From NCBI RefSeq assembly GCF_002812085.1, contig NZ_NPDM01000001.1, positions 248,001-312,000 on the forward strand: a DNA stretch of 64,000 nt. The letters are read 5' to 3'. A program made the position numbers and the translations under genes. This document shows, one piece after another, positions 20,468 to 30,211 of the stretch (position 1 is its first letter; each line of letters starts with the position of its first letter). A model generated the notes under the pieces. It had not been told where the DNA came from, did not search any database, and saw only the letters and a list, made by a program, of their open reading frames with translations. The stretch comes from Leptospira levettii. Lineage in GTDB: Bacteria > Spirochaetota > Leptospiria > Leptospirales > Leptospiraceae.

Positions 20468-21100
20468 ATGGGAACCGATTTCAAAATTAAAATCTGTGGA
20501 ATCAAGGATTTGTCCACACTTGAGTTATGCCGTGATCTCGGTGTGGATTTTGTAGGTCTCAATTTTTCACCAAAATCCCCTCGTGGAATCAATCGAAACG
20601 TAGCAGAAGAAATACTTTCCATCCGCCACTTACCAGGATTTCCTAAACTTGTTTTTTTATTTTTTGAAAACTCAACTGAAGAGATCCTTTCTCTCACAAA
20701 AGAATTGAATCCAGACCTAATCCAACTGATTCGTGGTGATCGTTTTCTCACAAATGAAATTTGGGAATCTTTCACAAATCAAAATCGATTACTCCCTGCA
20801 ATCCGAATCCAATCACCCGTCGTTTCTGATGAAGAACTAGAACCTAAGTCTTCACTAGTCATATTGGATAGTTTTCAAAAAGGACTCGGTGGTGGTAGTG
20901 GGCATGTTTTCCCTTGGGAATTTGTAACCAATGTAAAACGACCTTATCTACTTGCTGGAGGTATCACTCCAAACAATGTCCAATTAGCTCTAAATACATT
21001 AAAACCTTATGGAATCGATGTAGCAAGTGGTGTGGAAACAGACGGCAAAAAAGATTCGAATAAAATCAAAGAATTGGTACAAAATGTCCGAAACATATGA
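20468..21100 (+). CDS. trpF: phosphoribosylanthranilate isomerase
   Basis: 210 aa, normal for TrpF. KICGIKD carries the catalytic Cys at the first beta strand. 'VDFVGLNFSPKSPRGI' follows, then 'LLAGGITPNNV' and 'GIDVASGVET', which form the phosphate-binding end of the TIM barrel. It performs the Amadori rearrangement in tryptophan synthesis. No other trp genes are adjacent. Its last 17 bp overlap the start of mutS. Confidence 0.95.
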   Translation: MGTDFKIKICGIKDLSTLELCRDLGVDFVGLNFSPKSPRGINRNVAEEILSIRHLPGFPKLVFLFFENSTEEILSLTKELNPDLIQLIRGDRFLTNEIWESFTNQNRLLPAIRIQSPVVSDEELEPKSSLVILDSFQKGLGGGSGHVFPWEFVTNVKRPYLLAGGITPNNVQLALNTLKPYGIDVASGVETDGKKDSNKIKELVQNVRNI

Positions 21101-23606
21101 AGCTTTAAATACTCCTGTTATGCGCCAATATCTGGAAATAAAGGAACAACATCCAGATGGAATCGTATTTTTTCGAATGGGTGATTTTTATGAAATGTTT
21201 ATGGATGATGCAAAAATTGCCGCACAAATTTTAGACATCACACTTACCAAAAGGCAAAACCAAATCCCAATGGCAGGAATTCCATACCATGCCACAGAAA
21301 GCTACATTTCAAGACTCATCTCTGCTGGGAAAAAAGTAGTAGTATGCGAACAAACTAAACCAGATGACCCCAAAGCAAAAATTATGTCGAGGGAAGTTGT
21401 TCGCATCATCACACCAGGAACTGTAGTAGAAGACAATTTACTTGGTGGGTATCAGAATAATTATTTATCATTGTATTATAAAGAAAAATCTTCCGTCTAC
21501 TTAGCGTTTGCTGATGTTTCCACATCGGAGCTTGTTTATTTTTACTTTTCTGAATCGGAAAAAGAAAGAATTTTAGATACTATCAAACGATTTTCTCCAA
21601 AGGAGATGATTTATACAGAAGAAATCCCTCCCCTTTCAAAAGAATCCAAAATTATCCTTTCCCAAATTCCAAAAGAATACCTTCTCAAAAAAGAAGGAGC
21701 AGGAATCGATACCGTTGTACACGTATTAGATGCTTATTTGCAATATAATTATAGAAATCAAAACTTTGTATTCCAATCCCCAAGACGAATTGATGAAAGC
21801 GAATATTTAGTCCTTGATGAACAAACTGTTTCCCATTTGGAACTGGTTGAAAATCCCAACGACAAAAACCATACTTTATTTGGTGTCCTCAATCGTTGCA
21901 CTACTGCTACGGGAAAACGTTACCTCAAACAAAGGATCTTATTTCCTACAAGGGATGAAAAAAAAATTAAAGATCATTGGGACAAAATTGAAATTTTAAC
22001 TCAAAACAAAAAAGAACGCATCAAAATTAAAGAATCACTGGGGGATCTTATTGATTTAGAACGTGTGATGACACGTTTCCGAGTAGGAAAAGCTTTACCT
22101 CGCGATTTTCGTGGGATTGAAAAAAGTTTAACAGCTGTCAGTCAGATGAAAGAAATCTTAGATGGAATTGGATATGATTTTTCCAAACTTCCAAAAGAGT
22201 TAGAAGCCCTAGGTTTAGATTTTCAAAAAACTCTTTTTGATGGAGAGTTACCTGTATTTTTAGGAAACTCACCTTTTTTAAAATCTGGTTTTAATCAAGA
22301 GTATGATGATGCTATTTTAGCACGAGAAAAAGGGAAAGATTGGATTTTGGAACTTGAAGAAAAAGAGAAAAAAGAATCTGGTTGTTCTAGCTTAAAAATT
22401 CGTTACAACAAAATCTTGGGTTACTTTATCGAAGTTTCTAAGGCCCAAGCAAAAGATGTCCCTTCTCATTTTTTAAAAAAACAAACTCTTGTCACAGGGG
22501 AAAGGTTTACTTCTCCTAAACTCGAAGAACTGGAACGAGCCATTTTACAAGCGGATGAAATCATTGAACGAATCGAAAAACAAGTGTTTGATCGTTTGGT
22601 GGCAACATGCATTTCACTTTATGAAGCATTTTTAACTCTATCCAATGAAGTTGCATCTTTGGATTACCACTTGTCCCTTACGGAAACCAAAGAAGAATAC
22701 CAGTGGACAAGGCCCGAGATTAGAACTGATGGAATCATTGAATACATTGATTCTCGTCACCCTGTTGTAGAAACATTTTTACCAATAGGCGAACGATTTG
22801 TTCCCAATACATTGGAACTTAATCCAAAAGAAAACGCAATCGCAGTGTTAACGGGTCCGAATATGGCAGGTAAATCTACCTTTATGCGCCAAATTGCCAT
22901 TAACCAAATTCTCTTTCAGATGGGTTCCTATGTTCCTTCTAAAAAAGCATCCTTATCCATTGTGGATCGTATTTTTACAAGGATTGGATCAGGTGACAAC
23001 CTAACGAAAGGTGAGTCTACATTTTATGTAGAAATGAAAGAAACAGCGACAATCCTAAACCAATTCACAGAAAATAGTTTGATCCTTTTTGATGAAGTGG
23101 GTCGTGGAACATCAACTTATGATGGTTTGTCGATTGCATGGGCGATTTTAGAATTCTTAAGTAAAAACTTTCCGAAACCAAAAACCATTTTTGCTACACA
23201 TTACCATGAATTAACGGAACTCGAAAAAGGTGCCGGTATTTTTAATCTTTATTTAGATACCTTTGAAAAAGATGGTGAAATTTTATTCTTAAAAAAAGTA
23301 AAAAGAGGAAAATCAAAACAATCCTTTGGAATTTACGTCGCCAAGTTAGCAGGGATACCAGAATCCGTATCGGAACGTGCAAAAGAAATTTTATCGGGAC
23401 TCGAATCCAAAAAACGAGAAATCAAAATCAAAAACGAAGAACCAAGTTTATTTGGGAATTTAATGGAGAAGGAACCAAAGGGACTTTCGGCTAACGAAGA
23501 GAAAGTTCTGAAAAGGATATCAGGGCTCGATCCTAATACAATTCCACCACTTGAAGCTTTGTCAATATTGGATGAATTAAAACGTATTCTCAAAGAGGAA
23601 AACTAA
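21084..23606 (+). CDS. mutS: DNA mismatch repair protein MutS
   Basis: 840 aa from ATG 21084, chosen because SETYEALNTPVMRQYLEIK is the family N-terminus; the longer frame from 21027 lies inside trpF. The mismatch-wedge motif GDFYEMF (Phe-x-Glu) is near residue 34. Walker A GPNMAGKST and Walker B LILFDEVGRGTSTYDG in the C-terminal ATPase are intact. It recognises base mismatches and recruits MutL. It overlaps trpF by 17 bp and the convergent serB by 30 bp. Confidence 0.96.
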   Translation: MSETYEALNTPVMRQYLEIKEQHPDGIVFFRMGDFYEMFMDDAKIAAQILDITLTKRQNQIPMAGIPYHATESYISRLISAGKKVVVCEQTKPDDPKAKIMSREVVRIITPGTVVEDNLLGGYQNNYLSLYYKEKSSVYLAFADVSTSELVYFYFSESEKERILDTIKRFSPKEMIYTEEIPPLSKESKIILSQIPKEYLLKKEGAGIDTVVHVLDAYLQYNYRNQNFVFQSPRRIDESEYLVLDEQTVSHLELVENPNDKNHTLFGVLNRCTTATGKRYLKQRILFPTRDEKKIKDHWDKIEILTQNKKERIKIKESLGDLIDLERVMTRFRVGKALPRDFRGIEKSLTAVSQMKEILDGIGYDFSKLPKELEALGLDFQKTLFDGELPVFLGNSPFLKSGFNQEYDDAILAREKGKDWILELEEKEKKESGCSSLKIRYNKILGYFIEVSKAQAKDVPSHFLKKQTLVTGERFTSPKLEELERAILQADEIIERIEKQVFDRLVATCISLYEAFLTLSNEVASLDYHLSLTETKEEYQWTRPEIRTDGIIEYIDSRHPVVETFLPIGERFVPNTLELNPKENAIAVLTGPNMAGKSTFMRQIAINQILFQMGSYVPSKKASLSIVDRIFTRIGSGDNLTKGESTFYVEMKETATILNQFTENSLILFDEVGRGTSTYDGLSIAWAILEFLSKNFPKPKTIFATHYHELTELEKGAGIFNLYLDTFEKDGEILFLKKVKRGKSKQSFGIYVAKLAGIPESVSERAKEILSGLESKKREIKIKNEEPSLFGNLMEKEPKGLSANEEKVLKRISGLDPNTIPPLEALSILDELKRILKEEN

Positions 23607-24470
23607 AGCGGATAAATTTGTAAAGTCTATCCAATTGGTGATTTGGTCTTTTAGACCTTGTTTGGCATGAATCCCAATCCCAATCCCTGCTGCATTTAAC
23701 ATCAAAGCATCATTGGCTCCATCACCTACTGCAACCACATGTTCAAGGGGAATTGAAAATTCATTCGCATACTTTCGTAAGTACATTTCTTTTTTTTCAC
23801 GATTGATGATCTCACCCAAAATTTGGCCTGTGAAAAACCCACCCTTTTCTTCTAGTCCATTAGCACGAAAAAAATCCACAGGGTATTTTTTTGAAAATAA
23901 TTCTAAAACAGGACTAAAACCACCACTTAAAATCCCAAGCTTACATCCGTTTGATGGAACAAATTGGAATACAGTTTCCATTCCATCATTTAATTGCAAA
24001 AGATCATACACTTCTTTAAAACTTTGGATGGAAAGACCGGCTAAATGTTTCACTCTGAGGCGAAGGGCTTCATCAAATCCCATTCCACCTTCCATCGCTT
24101 TTTTTGTCACACTTGCGACTTCTTCGAATACACCATGTTTACGAGCAAGTTCATCGATCACTTCTTCTTTGATGACTGTAGAATCCATATCAAAGACAAA
24201 GAGAGACGTCTGATTGTTCGGTAATAAAGAAGGTATGTATAATAAATCAATTTGGTATTTTGCAAACCTTTCCCGAATCATCACAATTTGATTTCGGTTC
24301 CAGGATGTATCGAGAGTGATACGAACAGAGTGAAGTCCGTATCGTTCTGAATGGGAAAATGTTTTTACATCTATTGTAGATAAGGATGTACCAAGGGTAT
24401 CATCTTGGAAAGAATCGAAAATTTGAGTATTGTGAATGGGGTTATGCGAAAAGAGAAGGACTGAATTCAT
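23577..24470 (-). CDS. serB: phosphoserine phosphatase
   Basis: 297 aa. HAD-family motifs are complete: FDMDSTVI (nucleophile Asp), SGGFSPV and VGDGANDALM. The ~95-residue N-terminal region before the HAD core fits the regulatory domain seen in longer SerB proteins. It makes L-serine from phosphoserine. The 3' end overlaps mutS by 30 bp; upstream the SGNH lipoprotein stop is 3 bp away, so the genes are probably co-transcribed. Confidence 0.93.
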   Translation of the reverse strand: MNSVLLFSHNPIHNTQIFDSFQDDTLGTSLSTIDVKTFSHSERYGLHSVRITLDTSWNRNQIVMIRERFAKYQIDLLYIPSLLPNNQTSLFVFDMDSTVIKEEVIDELARKHGVFEEVASVTKKAMEGGMGFDEALRLRVKHLAGLSIQSFKEVYDLLQLNDGMETVFQFVPSNGCKLGILSGGFSPVLELFSKKYPVDFFRANGLEEKGGFFTGQILGEIINREKKEMYLRKYANEFSIPLEHVVAVGDGANDALMLNAAGIGIGIHAKQGLKDQITNWIDFTNLSALVFLFENTF

Positions 24471-24473
24471 TCG

Positions 24474-25241
24474 TTATTTTTGTAAATAGGGTCTCAGTTT
24501 TTTACCCCAAAGTTCGTATCCTTTTTCATTAAAATGCAAACTATCACCATTCGGGCGAATGAATTCTTCACTTAGAGTTGGTGCATCTGGTTTTCGCATG
24601 ATGTCCCAAACTTCTATGTATTCTACATTTTGTGTGGTACGAGCAACTTGGTTTAAAAATAAATTATAAACAGGAACAATTTGATTCAATTCCTTCACAC
24701 GAGTTGGCGGAACTGCGATGAGAAATATCCTAGTTTGGTGGTTATGGGAATGGATTTTTTTGATGATCATGAGTAGATTATTTTGCACAAGGCTCAAACA
24801 TTTCCCTTGGATAAAATCGTTTCCACCGATTTCAATCACCACTGTTTTGGGCTCTAATCGTAATACATCATCATCGATACGAGTGAGTAAGGTTTCTGTC
24901 ATATCACCACCTATCCCACGATTGGTGACCGATTTGCCAGGGAATTCTTTTACCATTAGATCCGGTAAAAACAAATGTACCAAACTATCACCGGTAAAAA
25001 CAATTTCAGAACGTTTGATTTTAGTATTGTCTTCGGCGTATAACAAACGTGTTGGGAGCCAGGCCTTTTCGATGTATTTTTTAAAATTTACATCATCGCG
25101 CCAACCCGGCTCTGCAAAACACTGGAAGTTAGAGTCAAAGTAATCTCGTTTTGAGGTGGTTTTACAATCTGTAACACTCAAAACTAGGGCGATCGAAACA
25201 CCCCATCGAAGGAAGAATTTAATCCTGTTCTTGCGGTTCAT
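24474..25241 (-). CDS. SGNH/GDSL-family hydrolase, putative lipoprotein
   Basis: 255 aa. A signal peptide ends at Cys26 (LSVTDC). Asp at -1 is unusual for a lipobox, so lipidation is likely but not certain. SGNH blocks are all present: FTGDSL (nucleophile Ser), NRGIGGD, IEIGGND and the C-terminal DSLHFNEKGY (Asp-His pair). Enzymes of this layout are esterases, lipases or acyl-hydrolases outside the cytoplasm. The start overlaps the 59-aa gene upstream by 23 bp. Confidence 0.85.
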   Translation of the reverse strand: MNRKNRIKFFLRWGVSIALVLSVTDCKTTSKRDYFDSNFQCFAEPGWRDDVNFKKYIEKAWLPTRLLYAEDNTKIKRSEIVFTGDSLVHLFLPDLMVKEFPGKSVTNRGIGGDMTETLLTRIDDDVLRLEPKTVVIEIGGNDFIQGKCLSLVQNNLLMIIKKIHSHNHQTRIFLIAVPPTRVKELNQIVPVYNLFLNQVARTTQNVEYIEVWDIMRKPDAPTLSEEFIRPNGDSLHFNEKGYELWGKKLRPYLQK

Positions 25242-25398
25242 TCATTCGGAAGCGCTTTTGCCAATCTTTGATTTGGGCTTGCGCATATTCTTCCGTGTCA
25301 CAAATCCGAAATTCAATCGGGTTATTTGTGGTTGTTTCGATGAGTTTGGCTTCGATATACCCGTTCTTTAACTTGGTTGTCTCAATGCGATATCTCAT
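25219..25398 (-). CDS. small conserved-looking protein, 59 aa, unknown
   Basis: The minus strand reads ATG at 25398-25396 through TAA at 25219-25221, giving MRYRIETTKLKNGYIEAK... to ...RMNEPQEQD. GGAG lies 8 nt before the ATG, a good ribosome site. The frame is mixed charged, soluble, without repeats, and sits in an otherwise empty 150-bp gap. Its 3' end overlaps the SGNH gene start by 23 bp, as expected for coupled genes. No family is recognised. Confidence 0.6.
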   Translation of the reverse strand: MRYRIETTKLKNGYIEAKLIETTTNNPIEFRICDTEEYAQAQIKDWQKRFRMNEPQEQD

Positions 25399-25422
25399 CT
25401 GAATAGCTCCAAAAACCAGGAT

Positions 25423-26970
25423 TTAATTTCCACGTATCTTTGCAATCTCTTCTAAAGTTTCATCCTCTTTGTATTTTCCAAAGAGAAAAATTGCAAGTAA
25501 ACAGAATGCAGATGCCAACGGACCTGTCAATCGAACTCCCAGTTCCCCACCCGCTTCTACTTCTTCGACTTTACAAATGGTAGATTCCTTACTTATTTTT
25601 GCCTCAGACTCACTATTTTTTTTCGGTTCTGACTTAGATTCAGACACAGATGGAGCAATGATTCCTGTTACACTTGGAGAAATTTGTTTTTTAGAATCAC
25701 GGTCAAGCCCGAGCAAAATCACTGAACTGAAGATTAATACCGCAAGTGTTTGTCCTAGTTTTTGCATAAAGGTCCTTCCTGCATAAAAAAGACCTTCTCG
25801 TTTGGAACCTGTTTTTAATGAATCAAGTTCAGCAATATCTGCTAATATTGCATTTGGTAATATACCAAGGATTGCAATTGGTATGGCAGCAACTGCAACG
25901 ATCATGTAACCTTGGATATACGGGGACAATGGCAAACTATTTTTTCCAATAAAATAAATGGATAAAAACAGAGCGAGGAAAGTGTAAAATCCAATGAGAA
26001 CAGTTCTCTTTTTCCCAATTTTCCGTGCGACAAAATTGACAACAGGGTAAAAGGCAAAGGATACAAGTAACATCACTGTGAGGAGTTGTGTGACAAAGTC
26101 CCTTTCCAATTCTAATAGTACTGTTACGTAGTAGGAAATACCGGTTGTGAGAATGGTGAGTGCAAGGAAGTAACACAAATCAGAAAGTGCAAAATACAAA
26201 AAGTTTTTGTTTTTGAACGTGAGGACAAGTGCTTCTTTAAAAGGTACACTTGATGCCTCTGATTCACAGTATGTTTTTTCATGGATGGTAAATACGGGGA
26301 AGTACATACAAATCGCAGCAAAGATACAAAGGATACCCAATGCATATTGTCTTGCGACAAGAGTTTGCAACGAAGGATCTGGATCAAAAACAAAACTAGA
26401 TTGTAAAACACTCGCAATCATAGGTTCCGTGGAGGCAACAATGATCCCTAATGCATATGTTACTGAGATGTATGTGGATAAATTGAGTCGTTCTTCGGGA
26501 GTATGTCCAAGCTCAGGGATAAGTGCAAAAAATGGTGTGACATACACTGTTAAAAATAGATAGAAGAGTAACATAAAACTCGTCATCCAAACTAAGTTTG
26601 TCGAAGAGACGAAGTTATGTGGTGGCACAAAGATTAACCAACAAAAGACGGCAGATGGGATTCCACCCAGAAATAAAAAGGGAATTCTACGACCAAACCG
26701 TGAAGAAAAACGATCGGAAGAGTTTGCAATGAGGGGATCAGTGAATGCATCCCATAAACGACCAATGGCTGCGACCACACCGATGGTGGACAGGCCCCAA
26801 AACGCCATTTTTTCAATCAGATCAGGGAAACACTCTTGTCCTGGTTTCGGAGCTGGTGGTAGGTAAAAATAAACTTGGTGGAGACCAATGATGTTGATGA
26901 GCGTAGACCAACCAAGTTGGCCTACCGCATAACTAATTTGTTTTCCAAATGGTAAAGACGGTTTTTGCAT
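25423..26970 (-). CDS. MFS transporter, glycoside-pentoside-hexuronide (MelB-like) type
   Basis: 515 aa from ATG 26970; GTG 26979 in frame adds three residues. About twelve hydrophobic segments. The first cytoplasmic loop has the GPH signature 'GRLWDAFTDPLIANSSDRF' followed by 'RFGRRIPFLFLG', which places it with MelB-type cation-coupled sugar symporters. A low-complexity Ser/Glu/Lys loop (about 440-470) precedes the last helices. The substrate is unknown. It follows bioB by 60 bp with a hairpin in between. Confidence 0.8.
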   Translation of the reverse strand: MQKPSLPFGKQISYAVGQLGWSTLINIIGLHQVYFYLPPAPKPGQECFPDLIEKMAFWGLSTIGVVAAIGRLWDAFTDPLIANSSDRFSSRFGRRIPFLFLGGIPSAVFCWLIFVPPHNFVSSTNLVWMTSFMLLFYLFLTVYVTPFFALIPELGHTPEERLNLSTYISVTYALGIIVASTEPMIASVLQSSFVFDPDPSLQTLVARQYALGILCIFAAICMYFPVFTIHEKTYCESEASSVPFKEALVLTFKNKNFLYFALSDLCYFLALTILTTGISYYVTVLLELERDFVTQLLTVMLLVSFAFYPVVNFVARKIGKKRTVLIGFYTFLALFLSIYFIGKNSLPLSPYIQGYMIVAVAAIPIAILGILPNAILADIAELDSLKTGSKREGLFYAGRTFMQKLGQTLAVLIFSSVILLGLDRDSKKQISPSVTGIIAPSVSESKSEPKKNSESEAKISKESTICKVEEVEAGGELGVRLTGPLASAFCLLAIFLFGKYKEDETLEEIAKIRGN

Positions 26971-26983
26971 GTGTATCACTAGA

Positions 26984-27011
26984 GGCGGTAAAGTAGGAGC
27001 ATGATACCGCC
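26984..27011. repeat. 7-bp perfect inverted repeat between bioB and the MFS gene
   Basis: GGCGGTA (26984-26990) and TACCGCC (27005-27011) with a 14-nt loop. No T-run follows on either strand, so it is not a canonical intrinsic terminator. It may attenuate read-through from bioB into the carrier gene or be a protein site. Confidence 0.4.
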
Positions 27012-27029
27012 AAAAGTGAAAAACGCAAA

Positions 27030-28085
27030 CTACTTTTTATGTTTATAGAGTTCTGGAAAGTTTTTCTCGTCGTATAAAAACTTGGACTCGTAGTCTTCCC
27101 AACCTTCTGGGATTCCTTCTGTAAATTCTGGAACCATATTACAATCATGAATGAGATTCATCGTTTGTTCCATCTCACTTCCTTTTACATTCAAATACCC
27201 TTCTGCAAAAAGTGAATTGGCAACATATAATGCAATCGATTGAAGGGAACCCAAATGACCTTCACGACCCGCACCTACTCGGATTTCTGAGTCTGGGTTC
27301 ACCAAACGGAACACAGACAACACTCTGATACAAAATTCAGGAGTGAGTGGTGACTTTTGGATCGCATGGCCTTTGATAGGGATAAAAAAGTTCACGGGAA
27401 TGGAGATCACACCAAGTCGTTTGAGTTCAAACGCTACTTGTACGATGTCTTCCAATGCTTCACCCATACCCACAATGATCCCAGAACAAAGTCCAATCTC
27501 TGCTTCTTTGGCCGCTTTAAGTGTTGTTAATCGGTCTTGAAAGGTATGAGTGGAACAAATTTCTTTGTATTTAGATTCGGAAGTATTCAGGTTATGATTG
27601 TAACGATCAAGACCAGCGTCTTTTAACGTTTTTGCTTTTTTGGCATCAAGGATTCCTGCAGAAAGACAAACCTTCATACCTAATTCACCATTGATTTTGG
27701 AGATGGTTTCTGCTAATTTGTCGACAGCTTTGTCAGTTGGTCCTCTGCCTGAAGTGACCATACAAAAACGATATGCACCGTTTTCTTTTGCCTTCTTGGC
27801 ATCTTCCCAAATTTCTTCAGGTGATTTTAAGGAATACTCTTGGATCCCCGATTCTCCACCCTTCCTTTGTGCACAATAACCACAATCTTCAGGGCAATAT
27901 CCGTTTTTAATGTTATCTAAAATATGAATGCGAACTTTATTGCTGAAATGACGGAATCGTTCTTCCGAAGCTTTTGCCACGATGGGCAAAAAGGGAACCT
28001 CTCCTTTTAAAATTTTGAGGGCTTCTTCCTCGGAAATGATGGAGGGAGAGGAAGAGGTCGTTTTTTCTTGGATAGTTGCGATCAT
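27030..28085 (-). CDS. bioB: biotin synthase
   Basis: 351 aa. Radical-SAM cluster [11 protein letters not shown] (Cys64, Cys68, Cys71), then '[15 protein letters not shown]', 'YNHNLNTSE' and '[11 protein letters not shown]', all expected of BioB. It inserts sulfur into dethiobiotin using two iron-sulfur clusters. It is last in the leftward order bioD-bioA-bioB; bioF, bioC and bioH are not in the window. Confidence 0.97.
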   Translation of the reverse strand: MIATIQEKTTSSSPSIISEEEALKILKGEVPFLPIVAKASEERFRHFSNKVRIHILDNIKNGYCPEDCGYCAQRKGGESGIQEYSLKSPEEIWEDAKKAKENGAYRFCMVTSGRGPTDKAVDKLAETISKINGELGMKVCLSAGILDAKKAKTLKDAGLDRYNHNLNTSESKYKEICSTHTFQDRLTTLKAAKEAEIGLCSGIIVGMGEALEDIVQVAFELKRLGVISIPVNFFIPIKGHAIQKSPLTPEFCIRVLSVFRLVNPDSEIRVGAGREGHLGSLQSIALYVANSLFAEGYLNVKGSEMEQTMNLIHDCNMVPEFTEGIPEGWEDYESKFLYDEKNFPELYKHKK

Positions 28086-28142
28086 GAAAACAAAATCTAT
28101 TCTGAGGGTGACTCTGTAAACGAAGAAAATGGAGGTAAAGAT

Positions 28143-29471
28143 TTAGTCTTTTTCTGGTTCTAAAAATCCGAGAAGGGTCGTTTCAAGCGCCAAAAATATT
28201 TTTTCGAGTGAAGAATCTGAAATGGTATAGGGAGGAGTGATATATATAGTACGTCCCAAAGGTCTGAGTAAAATATGAAATTTCCGAAGGGAATTTTTGA
28301 TCTGTTTTCCAATGGGGTTTAAGTATTCATCATGGGCAACAGGTTCCTTCCATTCAAAGGCAAATATTCCACCCATCACCCGGACATTTTCAACTGACGT
28401 CCCCATTCTTTTTTGGAAGGTGACTGCAAATAGATTTAGTTTTTTTTCCAATTCCCTTACTAGCGTTAGACCAAATTCTTGTAACATCGAAATAGACGTA
28501 TAACCAACGCTGCATGCAAGTGCATTCCCTGTCATGGTATGTGCATGGAAAAATGCTTTGTATGGATCTTTCGAAAGAAACTGTTTATAAATAAAATCAG
28601 AGACGAGTGTTGCAGCAAGAGGTAACATACCTCCCGTAAGTCCTTTTGCTAAAATCAGTAAATCGGGAACCACTTCCGCCTTCTGGTAAGCGAACGGTTC
28701 TCCTAATTTTCCCATACCTGTAAACACTTCGTCAAATATCAGTAAAGTGTTTGTACTCGTTGCCAAGTCTCTAAGTTTGATTAATACTTTTTTATCATAA
28801 AACAACATCCCATTGGCACCAAAAACCAATGGTTCAATCACTATACCGGCATATTCGTTTTGTTTGATTGCAAGTTCTAAGTCTGCCAAACATTCTGTAT
28901 CACAACTCGAAGATTGTTTCCCCCACGGACAGTTCATACAGTTGGGGGCTGGAAACTCCTTTGTTGGGAATCGGAGTTCGGAAAATATTCGATTGAAGTA
29001 ATTTTTTCCAGATACGTTCATTGCTCCAATGCTATCTCCATGATAGGAATTGGAAAAAACGATAAACTCAGATCGTGGTTTAAAATCAGGATGGTTTTGG
29101 TAATACTGGATTGATAGTTTTAATGCAATTTCGATCGCATTCGATCCGTTATCCGAATAAAATACTTTTTTAAAATCGAAATTCGTGAGTTCCAATAATT
29201 TCTTCGCTAAATTTTCAGCACTCTCATGAATATTGCCTGCAAGCATCACATGATCCAATGATTGTAATTGGTTTTGTAAAGCAGAGATAAGCCGAGGATT
29301 CCTATGACCATAAATCACTGTCCACCAACTGGAGATGGCATCGATCCATACGTTTCCATCTTCATCCGTAACAAATTCATTTTCGGCAGAAATAACGTTT
29401 AATAAGGATTCAGATTCATCTTGGATCGTAAGTGGAACCCAAGTATTGGTATTAACTGGATTAAATTTCAT
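28143..29471 (-). CDS. bioA: adenosylmethionine-8-amino-7-oxononanoate aminotransferase
   Basis: 442 aa. BioA/class III aminotransferase motifs: AISSWWTVIYGHRNP near the N-terminus, SYHGDSIGAMNVSG, 'LLIFDEVFTGMGKLG' with the cofactor Asp, and PLP lysine K276 in LLILAKGLTGG. A Cys-rich insert CMNCPWGKQSSSC with a further Cys resembles that of Firmicutes-type BioA. It converts KAPA to DAPA using SAM as amino donor. The start overlaps bioD by 11 bp. Confidence 0.95.
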   Translation of the reverse strand: MKFNPVNTNTWVPLTIQDESESLLNVISAENEFVTDEDGNVWIDAISSWWTVIYGHRNPRLISALQNQLQSLDHVMLAGNIHESAENLAKKLLELTNFDFKKVFYSDNGSNAIEIALKLSIQYYQNHPDFKPRSEFIVFSNSYHGDSIGAMNVSGKNYFNRIFSELRFPTKEFPAPNCMNCPWGKQSSSCDTECLADLELAIKQNEYAGIVIEPLVFGANGMLFYDKKVLIKLRDLATSTNTLLIFDEVFTGMGKLGEPFAYQKAEVVPDLLILAKGLTGGMLPLAATLVSDFIYKQFLSKDPYKAFFHAHTMTGNALACSVGYTSISMLQEFGLTLVRELEKKLNLFAVTFQKRMGTSVENVRVMGGIFAFEWKEPVAHDEYLNPIGKQIKNSLRKFHILLRPLGRTIYITPPYTISDSSLEKIFLALETTLLGFLEPEKD

Positions 29472-30153
29472 CTTCAGCGTTTAAGACAACATCAATCACA
29501 TTTCGGTCTATATCAAAATGAGTAGAAGCAAAACTGTTAAATTCATCAGAAGATAATCTTTGTTCAGGAAAGTTTGTGATACCTAGAAGGGAAACTCCAC
29601 CTAATTTCTGTATCATGGTGGCATTATCTTCTTGTAGATCGTTTTTAGGACCCACTAAATAAAAACCATACACAGGGATAAACCGAGAAGTTAAAACCTC
29701 CAATGTTAAAAGTGTATGATTGATGGTGCCAAGTTCTGTGGAACCAACCACTACCACACCTAAATTGGATTCCTGTATGGCACGTATGGTCAGATAATTT
29801 TCGGTGATAGGAACAAACACACCTCCTGCGCCTTCGATCAGTGTATTGTTATTTCGTTCTTTGGAAATCAATGCCAAAAGAGTTTTTGGGTCGATGGATT
29901 GTCCTTCCAACTTTGCCGCGTAATGTGGGCTTGCTGGTGTTTTATACTCAAAACTAGGCTTTAGAAAATGTGAATCAGGCAAATGAGTTGTATTTTGGAC
30001 AAAACTTGTATCGTCGGCGCTGATGGTCCCTGTTTGGATGGGTTTCCAATACCGAAAACCAAACTTTTTCGCGTATTTTGCCATAAAAAGAGAGGAAAAA
30101 AAAGTTTTACCTACGTCCGTTCCGGTCCCTGTCACATAAAAAGCTTGTCCCAT
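29461..30153 (-). CDS. bioD: dethiobiotin synthetase
   Basis: 230 aa from ATG 30153, chosen because GQAFYVTGTGTDVGKTFFSS is the family N-terminus; a longer frame to 30345 runs into the divergent gene. The P-loop is GTGTDVGKT. 'IEGAGGVFVPI' is the conserved carboxylation-site block. It closes the ureido ring of biotin. Shares an 11-bp overlap with bioA. An inverted repeat lies 25-55 bp upstream. Confidence 0.95.
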   Translation of the reverse strand: MGQAFYVTGTGTDVGKTFFSSLFMAKYAKKFGFRYWKPIQTGTISADDTSFVQNTTHLPDSHFLKPSFEYKTPASPHYAAKLEGQSIDPKTLLALISKERNNNTLIEGAGGVFVPITENYLTIRAIQESNLGVVVVGSTELGTINHTLLTLEVLTSRFIPVYGFYLVGPKNDLQEDNATMIQKLGGVSLLGITNFPEQRLSSDEFNSFASTHFDIDRNVIDVVLNAEDEI

Positions 30154-30177
30154 AAGAGCAAGTTTTATCAATTCCAG

Positions 30178-30208
30178 GCCTCGTCTATCCGATTTATATA
30201 GAAGAGGC
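30178..30208. promoter_or_regulatory. inverted repeat in the bioD / cNMP-binding gene intergenic region
   Basis: Arms GCCTCGTCTAT (30178-30188) and ATAGAAGAGGC (30198-30208) pair at 10 of 11 positions across a 9-nt centre. The right arm contains the GAGG ribosome site of the plus-strand gene starting at 30212, and the repeat lies in the 5' region of bioD on the other strand. It does not match the BirA operator I know, so the binder, if any, is unknown. Confidence 0.5.
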
Positions 30209-30211
30209 AAT

